The position numbers and the translations under genes are program-made. From Diphasiastrum complanatum (Eukaryota; Streptophyta; Lycopodiopsida; Lycopodiales; Lycopodiaceae), in the NCBI GenBank assembly GCA_029204225.1, contig MU832090.1, positions 1-64,000 of the forward strand: DNA of 64,000 nt, in the 5' to 3' direction. The notes beneath the pieces were generated by a model. The model did not search any database, was not told the DNA's origin, and was given only the letters and a program-made list of their open reading frames with translations. Below, piece by piece: positions 58,494 to 64,000 of this stretch. Each line of letters opens with the position of its first letter. The first letter of the stretch is position 1.

Positions 58494-61400
58494 CTAGCTT
58501 GGTTCAATCATTGCTTTACTAATCACTCCAAGTGATGATCTGAACTTCATAAAAGGTGTCTTTTGAAGTGGTTTAGTAAGTAGATCAGCTACACATTCAT
58601 TGCTTGGAACATGCTCCAAAGCAATCTCCTTGGCTTGCACCATTTCTCTCACAAAGTGATGGCATATCTCAATGTGCTTAGATCTTGCATGGAAGATTGG
58701 GTTAGATGCAAGGTGTTGGGCTGATATATTGTCATTGTAGATGATTGGTGCCTCCTCTGAATCCATGATCTTTAGCTCCACCAATAATCTCTTGATCCAA
58801 AGTACCTCCTTTGTAGTGGTTGTCAAAGCTTTGTACTCGGCCTCGGTTGAAGATAGAGATATAGTTTCTTGCTTTTTTGAAAGCCATGAAACCACACCTT
58901 CTCCTATGAAAGTTGAATAGGCACTTGTTGATTTCCTATCCCTCTTGTCCCCTGCAAAATCTGAATCACTAAATGCATGAAGGTTAATCACATCTCCTCT
59001 ATATAGAATCCCAAAATCCAATGTACCCGAGATGTATCTTAGAATCCTCTTAGCCTTTTTCCAATGGATATTCAATGGCTTTTGCATGGATTGGCTCAAC
59101 CTACATACACTAAAGCTAAGATCTGGTCTAGTTATAGTGATCCACATTAAGGAACCTATAAGTTGCCTAAACAAAGTGATGTCCATGAAGGATCTTTCAT
59201 CATCTTCATTTGGCACTTTTACATCTTGCTCCATTGGTGTGTCAACACTTTTGCATACTTCCATCTTAAACTTCTTCAAAAGACTTTGAGCATAGTTTAC
59301 TTGACTTATAAAGATAAAATCAGACCCTCTAAGTACTTCTATGCCTAAGATGAAGTGAAGACACCCTAGATCTACCATCTTGAACTCTAAGGATAGATCT
59401 ATCTTGATTTTTTCAATACCATCAACACTATTTCCACTAATGATGATGTCATCTACATAAATGAGTAAAAGTACAATACCAACATCATCAAACTTAATGT
59501 AAAGAGTGGGATCATATTCACTTTGAACAAAAGAAAGTGAAATAAGATAGCAATGTAGTCTTGAATTCCAAGATCTCGAGGCTTGCTTCAAGCCATAGAT
59601 GCTTCTTTGGAGATGGCATACTTTGTTCTCCATTCCATGCTTGATGAACCCTTGTGGCTGCTCCATATAGATATCTTCTTCCAAAAAACCATTCAAGAAA
59701 GCATTAGAGACATCCATTTGACATAGAATCCATCCAAAATGTGATGCAAGTGCAATGATTAGCCTTATTGTGACCATCTTGGCCACGGGTGCAAAAGTTT
59801 CCTCATAGTCTATCCCTCTCTCTTGAGCATAACCTTTTGCAACTAATCTTGCTTTATGTTTGTTAACACTCCCATTTGCATTCAACTTAAGCTTGAAGAC
59901 CCACTTGCATCCTATTACATTCCTTTGAGGTCTCTCAACAAGCAACCAAGTTTCATTCTCAATCAAGGCATCATACTCATCCAACATAGCTTTATACCAT
60001 TCTTTGGAGTTCAATGCATCTTCAACATTAGACGGTTCTTCAAAACTAGATAAAGCATAAGAAGTGGATGAGATACCCTCAACTTGCTGTCCTTTCCCTT
60101 GATATGTGAGCCTTGATGGCTCCACTTTTGCCCTTGAAGATCTCCTTGGTGTGATAGGTGGGTTTGGTGCTTGCTCCTCCATGAGCTCCTCCTCAAAACC
60201 AAGATCTTGCTCCTCGGCCATCTTCTTCTTGATTGTTGGAGCACTTGAGCCTTCTTCAAGCATATGCATATGATGTTCATCAAAGATGACATCCCTTGAA
60301 ACAACAAATTTGTTCAAGGATGGGAGATAGACTTTGTAGCCCTTGCTTGAGCTTGCATATCCAAGCATGATCCCTCTTGTGGAAGATGGATCCTCCTTGG
60401 TTCTTGTTTCCAATGGCACATGCACATAACATATACACCCAAAAACTTTCAAGTGATTAAGATTGGGTTTCTTTCCATACAACATCTCATAAGGAGTTTT
60501 GCCTTCAATTGCTTTGCAAGACACCCTATTCATCAAGTAGTTTGCACATACAAGAGACTCACCCCAAAAGGATTTGGGCAAACAAGCATCTAATCTTAAA
60601 GCCTTAGAACATTCACATAATGTTCTATTCCTTCTTTCAGCAACTCCATTTTGTTGAGGAGTGTAAGGACAAGAAGTCTCTTTCTTGATCCCTTCCTCCT
60701 CACAAAAGGCCTTGAACTCATTGGAGATGAATTCTCCACCATTGTCACTTCTAAGAATTTTGATGCTATGATTATGATGCTTTTCCACAAACAACTTGAA
60801 CTTTACAAAAGTATCAAATACTTGAGACTTGAAAGAAAGTAAGAACACCCAACAATATCTTGAGTAGTCATCAATGAAGGTTAAAAACATGGATGAACCT
60901 CCATTAGATTTGGTGCTAGCAATGTGCACATCCGAGTGTATGAGTTCAAGAGGATGAGATGACTTTGTGATGGAGTTAGGAAACACCTTCTTATGTGCCT
61001 TGGATAAGGCACAAGCTTCACAAACCTTGTCTTCCTTCCCAATAGACCTTGGTAGGCCTAAAACATACTCCTCCTTGATCATAGCCTCCATGGAACCCAA
61101 GTTGACATGTCCAAGTCTTTTGTGCCATAAAGTAAAGGTAGATATCTTGCTCTTCTCGGCCAACATGACAACATTAGTATCCACAAATGCATCCAACTTA
61201 TAAAGTTTGCCAAGTCTAGTGCCCTTAGCCACTATCTTACCCTTCTTCTTGATGAAACATTCATTTGAAGCAAAGTCAACATTGAAACCATTGTCTACCA
61301 TTTGGCCAACACTTAGTAGATTCTTTGTTATTGTAGGAATGTACAAAACACCTTCTATGTTGATCTTTTTGGAAGATCCTAAGCAAAGGGGAATGCTACC

Positions 61401-62462
61401 AACTCCTTCAATCTTACAAGCTTCATCATTTGCTGTATAGATAGACTTTACAGGTCCATCATAAGATAAGAGAGAAGAGAAAAACTCCCTTTTACTAGTC
61501 ATGTGTGAACTAGCACCCGAGTCAATCCACCAAGGATCTTCTCCTTTGAAGCTTGTTGAAGAAAATATGGACATCATGAGAGAGTCCTCATGTGAACTCT
61601 CCTCCTCCTCCTCTTTGCTCATGTTGGCTTGGCTTTGATCTTGCTTCCTCTTGAAGCATTCCGAGGCATAATGCCCCATCTTGCTACAATAGTAACACTT
61701 CACCTTTGATTTGTCCTTCTTGACTTTGGTGGTTGATGGAGATGCCTTTGGGGGTCCTTCTTGATCCTCAAGCTTTGTAGACTTCTTGAATGTTGATCCT
61801 TTGCCTTTGGACTTGCCTTTGCCTTTGGTGAAGAGAGCTTGGTCATCTCCACCTTGGATGGAAAGCCTATCCATCCTCTCTTGCATTTGGCTCCTTCTTG
61901 ATTCCTCGGCCATGAGTGTGCCTTGGAGCTCTTCAAGTATGGGTAGCTTACCCATAATTGCATATCCCTGAACCAAATTGTCAAATTCAAAGCTTAGTCC
62001 ATTCAATATGAGTTGAACAAGCTCTTCATCCTTGATAGGGTCACCTATAAAGGCTAGCTCTTTGTTCAATTCCTTTACTCTTAGGACAAAAGTATGTGCA
62101 CTCTCTCCTTTCTTTTGATAGCTTCTATAGATTTGATTCTTCAAAGCTAACATTCTAGTTTGGTTCTTGGATTCATAGACCTTTTGCAAAGTCTCCCAAG
62201 CATCTTGAGATGAAGTGCAATCTCCTACCTCTCTTAAGAGTTCATTTGCAACATTCATTTTTATGCAATGTAGTGCAACATTGCACCTCTTGATGTATTT
62301 GGCTTTTTCTTGAGGATGAATAGGTTCACCCTCCTTACCATTTACAATTTCCATCAGATCTTGCATGATCATGATAGATTCCATTCTAACTTTCCATATG
62401 GAATAGTTAGTTTTGTTGAGCCTTTCATTAGTATCCAAAAGATATGCATTTATAGATGCCAT
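58494..62462 (-). CDS. Copia Gag-Pol polyprotein, 1322 aa, intact
   Basis: Gag starts MASINAYLLDTNERLNKTNY; the zinc knuckle CYYCSKMGHYASEC is at residues 256-269. Protease WWIDSGASSHMT, Asp314. Pre-integrase LWHKRLGHVNLGSM. Integrase triad Asp511 (LIHSDVH), Asp573 (RSDNGGEF), Glu609 (NGVAERRN), spacing D-61-D-35-E as in element A. RT with ARLVAKGYAQERGIDYEETF, NAFLNGFLEEDIYMEQ and YVDDI (Asp1004, Asp1005). RNase H with SDSDFAGD, SSTEAEYKAL and CVADLLTKPL. No disruption is seen. The stop is 14 bp before the LTR, unlike element A. It is a different family from A but closest to the decayed 38.2-43.4 kb element in linker and RNase H. Confidence 0.96.
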   Translation of the reverse strand: MASINAYLLDTNERLNKTNYSIWKVRMESIMIMQDLMEIVNGKEGEPIHPQEKAKYIKRCNVALHCIKMNVANELLREVGDCTSSQDAWETLQKVYESKNQTRMLALKNQIYRSYQKKGESAHTFVLRVKELNKELAFIGDPIKDEELVQLILNGLSFEFDNLVQGYAIMGKLPILEELQGTLMAEESRRSQMQERMDRLSIQGGDDQALFTKGKGKSKGKGSTFKKSTKLEDQEGPPKASPSTTKVKKDKSKVKCYYCSKMGHYASECFKRKQDQSQANMSKEEEEESSHEDSLMMSIFSSTSFKGEDPWWIDSGASSHMTSKREFFSSLLSYDGPVKSIYTANDEACKIEGVGSIPLCLGSSKKINIEGVLYIPTITKNLLSVGQMVDNGFNVDFASNECFIKKKGKIVAKGTRLGKLYKLDAFVDTNVVMLAEKSKISTFTLWHKRLGHVNLGSMEAMIKEEYVLGLPRSIGKEDKVCEACALSKAHKKVFPNSITKSSHPLELIHSDVHIASTKSNGGSSMFLTFIDDYSRYCWVFLLSFKSQVFDTFVKFKLFVEKHHNHSIKILRSDNGGEFISNEFKAFCEEEGIKKETSCPYTPQQNGVAERRNRTLCECSKALRLDACLPKSFWGESLVCANYLMNRVSCKAIEGKTPYEMLYGKKPNLNHLKVFGCICYVHVPLETRTKEDPSSTRGIMLGYASSSKGYKVYLPSLNKFVVSRDVIFDEHHMHMLEEGSSAPTIKKKMAEEQDLGFEEELMEEQAPNPPITPRRSSRAKVEPSRLTYQGKGQQVEGISSTSYALSSFEEPSNVEDALNSKEWYKAMLDEYDALIENETWLLVERPQRNVIGCKWVFKLKLNANGSVNKHKARLVAKGYAQERGIDYEETFAPVAKMVTIRLIIALASHFGWILCQMDVSNAFLNGFLEEDIYMEQPQGFIKHGMENKVCHLQRSIYGLKQASRSWNSRLHCYLISLSFVQSEYDPTLYIKFDDVGIVLLLIYVDDIIISGNSVDGIEKIKIDLSLEFKMVDLGCLHFILGIEVLRGSDFIFISQVNYAQSLLKKFKMEVCKSVDTPMEQDVKVPNEDDERSFMDITLFRQLIGSLMWITITRPDLSFSVCRLSQSMQKPLNIHWKKAKRILRYISGTLDFGILYRGDVINLHAFSDSDFAGDKRDRKSTSAYSTFIGEGVVSWLSKKQETISLSSTEAEYKALTTTTKEVLWIKRLLVELKIMDSEEAPIIYNDNISAQHLASNPIFHARSKHIEICHHFVREMVQAKEIALEHVPSNECVADLLTKPLQKTPFMKFRSSLGVISKAMIEPS

Positions 62463-63258
62463 CTAGTCTCCTAATCAAGGACTTGACACAAATGAAGGTT
62501 ACTTCTATTGATTTGATTGAAGGTCTACCTTATCCCACTTCTTAGGAACCTGAAAAGATCAGTAATAGACTTCCTATAAAGATCTAAGAATGATCTCTAA
62601 CAAAATCAAATCATAGAATACTAGAAACAATGCACTTGCTTGATTGAAGTAGACAATACTAGTAGAATTGCCCCTCTTTCTATAAAGAACATTAAAGCTT
62701 CCAAATGATCTGATCAAGAGTGAATTTCAGCAACCTAATATACTTCCAAAATCACTTGTAAAAGATCTAAATGGAACTTAATGAGGATGCAACACAATCT
62801 ACTATCCAATCACAAGCAAAAAATGATCAAAATTGATGAAAAATTGATCTAATTTGGTGCATAAGTCAAGCAATGGTTGGACTGAACCTAAATCACTTTA
62901 GGAGGTGCCTACTACACCTTAGAACAGCCTTGAAGAGTCCCCAAAACTCTGATCTTCCCTCTCCTTGAATGCTAGAAAGCCTTCTCTATGAAATCACCTC
63001 CAAAACTCGCTTAGAAATCAATGCTTGGAGCAAGCAAAACTTGCTATCTTGGTAATGTGAATTGAATTCAACTTTGCCTCTGGTTTTAGACACCTAAACA
63101 CCTGCAAATGAAGTCACACAACACCAATCTCCAATGTATTTGACTCACTTTGAGTTCTAGAATCAATACTAGATGCTAAGATCCAATCTACACAAGATTT
63201 AGATCAAAAATTGTGATCAAATTGAGTGAAAACCAAGGATTTAGCTCATTTCAGCCTT
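62463..63258 (-). other. Untranslated leader of element B
   Basis: About 800 bp between the primer site and the gag ATG on the minus strand. Only short frames are present and no gene is seen. Confidence 0.6.
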
Positions 63259-63260
63259 TA

Positions 63261-63273
63261 GGCTCTGATACCA
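63261..63273 (-). promoter_or_regulatory. Primer-binding site of element B
   Basis: The minus strand reads TGGTATCAGAGCC immediately after the 5' LTR, the tRNA-iMet type. Confidence 0.88.
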
Positions 63274-63955
63274 TGTAAAAATTATAGCAAATAAGGATCC
63301 TAAAACACTTGAAATGATGAGGGAAACAATAGATTATGATTTCATAAGATTAGCACAAGTTGAACCATCAAAATCCATCAAAAATCTATGCTTGAACCTC
63401 ACTAAATGGCCCAAATCCTTGAAGAAGGCTTCACACGTGTGAAAGTACGGCCTCCCACAGTCTGAGTACTGTACACCAGACCTACATTCAATCCTATAAT
63501 CATTAGTAATCACAAGTACTCAAACAATTATGAACATAGAGAGCAATTGCACCATTATGAGAGAAAAAACATGAAATTGCTTGATTGATTTTGGTGAGAT
63601 ATCATCACCTATATATACATGATCCATCACGGTTTTGGGCAGGTATGAGTAGCCCTAAACCTATCCCTAATTCTAATTTTGGTGGATCTTTCATCCCTAC
63701 CAAGTTAGGGTTGGAATCTTGGAGATCCCTCAACAATGCAAAAATTACCAAAAATAGCTCCTATTTTTTCTCCCTTGTATCTAAGCATAATTTGGACTTA
63801 TTCCAAAGGTTCTAACACTTAGGTCTACTTGAGAACATCCTTATGAATGGAATCCTATGCTATTTGGCACGTGTGACAAGCCACATCATGACCATCTAAC
63901 TATTTACAAGTCATATGACCAAAACTAGTCAAGCTAGAATTGTGAATTTTTAACA
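63274..63955 (-). repeat. 5' LTR of element B
   Basis: Nearly identical to 57798-58479; differences at ATAGC/ACAGC near the left end, AATTC/AATGC near 63671 and GGACTTA/GGACTCA near 63798. CACACGTGTG at 63432-63441. Confidence 0.93.
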
Positions 63956-64000
63956 GTGGACAATCCACACGTGTGAAATTCAACATCATCCACCTTCTAA
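63956..64000. other. Flank of element B; LTR-like trace
   Basis: It contains CCACACGTGTGAAATT, the palindrome found inside every copia LTR type here, so element B may have landed in another LTR. Too short to say more. Confidence 0.4.

Larger units (their letters stand above)
57798..63955 (-). mobile_element. Intact young Ty1/copia element B
   Basis: 6,158 bp, minus strand. LTRs 57798-58479 and 63274-63955 (682 bp each) differ at three positions by eye. The primer site TGGTATCAGAGCC (complement of 63261-63273) adjoins the 5' LTR, and a GAGGAGGAG tract adjoins the 3' LTR. One full-length ORF. Flanks AGTGA and GTGGA are not a clean duplicate; GTGGA with one base lost on the left (GTGA) is possible. 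Confidence 0.93.

Noticed and set aside
58109-63815. Pair of nearly identical 76-codon plus-strand ORFs (58109-58339, 63585-63815)
   Set aside because: Both lie within the two LTRs of element B and are duplicates because the LTRs are.
1-64000. CRISPR arrays, bacterial operons, tRNA or rRNA genes
   Set aside because: No spacer-repeat pattern, no rRNA-like sequence and no cloverleaf with proper A and B boxes was seen; the DNA is clearly plant nuclear repeat sequence.

Overview
The window is nuclear DNA of a land plant with a repeat-dense genome. Almost everything in it is transposable-element sequence: about a dozen Ty1/copia elements or fragments, one Ty3/gypsy gag block, one non-LTR (LINE-like) remnant, a ~370-bp tandem repeat and small inverted-repeat units. 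The plant assignment rests on copia elements primed by tRNA-iMet (TGGTATCAGAGC primer sites), AT-rich GT-AG introns and plant-style TATA boxes. I cannot name the species. I saw no intact host gene, tRNA, rRNA or CRISPR.

Layout. 1-9 kb: minus-strand copia remains; a rearranged non-autonomous copia (3368-6848) is nested in the 3' LTR of an internally deleted copia. 9.3-15.6 kb: mostly featureless, with an integrase fragment inside a duplicated ~410-425-bp block. 15.6-23.4 kb: truncated copia, then a gypsy leader and gag block cut by another copia. 23.4-28.1 kb: degenerate minus-strand copia, then a plus-strand LINE 3' end. 28.5-31.4 kb: non-autonomous copia with an unrelated C-terminal half. 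31.9-44.7 kb: an unusual gene island (below), broken by a copia insertion (38167-43415) and a gag fragment. 44.7-47.0 kb: another rearranged copia. 47.2-56.1 kb: tandem array split by an intact young copia (element A, 47463-53323). 56.2-64 kb: copia fragment, truncated solo-type LTR, and a second intact copia (element B, 57798-63955, minus strand).

Most interesting: the 31.9-44.7 kb island holds decayed, intron-containing coding sequence that is not retrotransposon. On the minus strand one gene encodes the C-terminal half of a histone-H3-like fold, a Ser/Pro-rich linker and a Ulp1/C48-type cysteine-protease domain. It runs 44.68 to 37.80 kb and is interrupted by the copia. A plus-strand ORF at 36333 begins MTQTKQTAR and reproduces the histone H3 tail in register, followed by an H3 alpha-N-like helix. 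Two more decayed genes lie convergently at 31.9-34.0 kb (+) and 34.05-34.74 kb (-). Nine copies of a ~17-bp motif close to ATATCGGATCAACGCGC lie in and around them, some as inverted pairs. My inference is an old, large mobile element or captured virus-like element carrying a histone H3-protease fusion.

Only elements A and B have uninterrupted full-length polyproteins (gag-protease-integrase-RT-RNase H) and nearly identical LTRs, so they are the only plausible active elements here. The rest is pseudogenic.
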